A DNA stretch of 5,539 nucleotides, from the NCBI GenBank assembly GCA_964512045.1, contig CAZEJK010000326.1:1-5539 (forward strand), in the 5' to 3' direction. The position numbers were made by a program, and so were the translations under genes. Every line of letters begins with the position of its first letter. The first letter of the stretch is position 1. The DNA comes from CAZEJK01 sp964512045. GTDB lineage: Bacteria > Acidobacteriota > Thermoanaerobaculia > Thermoanaerobaculales > Sulfomarinibacteraceae. Positions 5,525 to 5,539 of the stretch are shown one piece after another. The notes under the pieces are model-generated. The model was not told the origin of the DNA and did no database searches. It was given only the letters and a program-made list of their open reading frames with translations.

Positions 5525-5539
5525 GCCACCCGCCCGCCC

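Noticed and set aside
1..5539. CRISPR array, insertion sequence, integrase, attachment site or prophage genes
   Set aside because: No regular repeat-spacer pattern, transposase-like ORF or terminal inverted repeats with target duplications were seen.

Overview
The window is GC-rich and carries three protein genes. It reads like a chromosomal stretch from a high-GC bacterium with elaborate sigma-54 regulation, most like Myxococcota or a similar deltaproteobacterial or acidobacterial lineage. That placement is an inference from composition, the GTG-type starts and the large sigma-54 activator; nothing here fixes the species.

Positions 1-2858 (+) hold the 3' part of a very large bacterial enhancer-binding protein (sigma-54 activator). 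It has a winged-helix-like segment, a long helical TPR-like sensor region, a complete sigma-54 AAA+ motor with a GAYTGA loop, and a C-terminal Fis-type helix-turn-helix. The reading frame is open to the left edge, so the gene starts outside the window. Converging on it from the other strand is a membrane-anchored TPR protein gene of unknown function (4177-2906, -). Downstream of the intergenic region, rluB (4637-5443, +) encodes a 23S rRNA pseudouridine synthase, with its own sigma-70-like promoter, leader hairpin and Shine-Dalgarno sequence.

The most interesting part is the gap between the divergent TPR gene and rluB (about 4178-4636). On the minus strand it has a perfect-consensus sigma-54 promoter, TGGCACACCCCTTGCT, with exact GG-N10-GC spacing. 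About 82 nt after the predicted start is a strong intrinsic terminator (6-bp GC stem, UUCG loop, seven U). Between them lie a 5' hairpin and an unpaired CU-rich stretch that copies the anti-Shine-Dalgarno tail of 16S rRNA. This looks like an unannotated sigma-54-dependent small RNA, or a conditionally terminated leader of the TPR gene. The first six nucleotides of the predicted RNA are complementary to the 3' arm and flank of the terminator, so an alternative fold is possible. Upstream of the promoter are TCGAG repeats at exact 15-bp steps and two inverted repeats, placed where an enhancer-binding protein would bind. The large activator at the left edge is an attractive but unproven candidate regulator.

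The right end after rluB has an irregular hairpin followed by an abrupt AT-rich patch with a short degenerate repeat.
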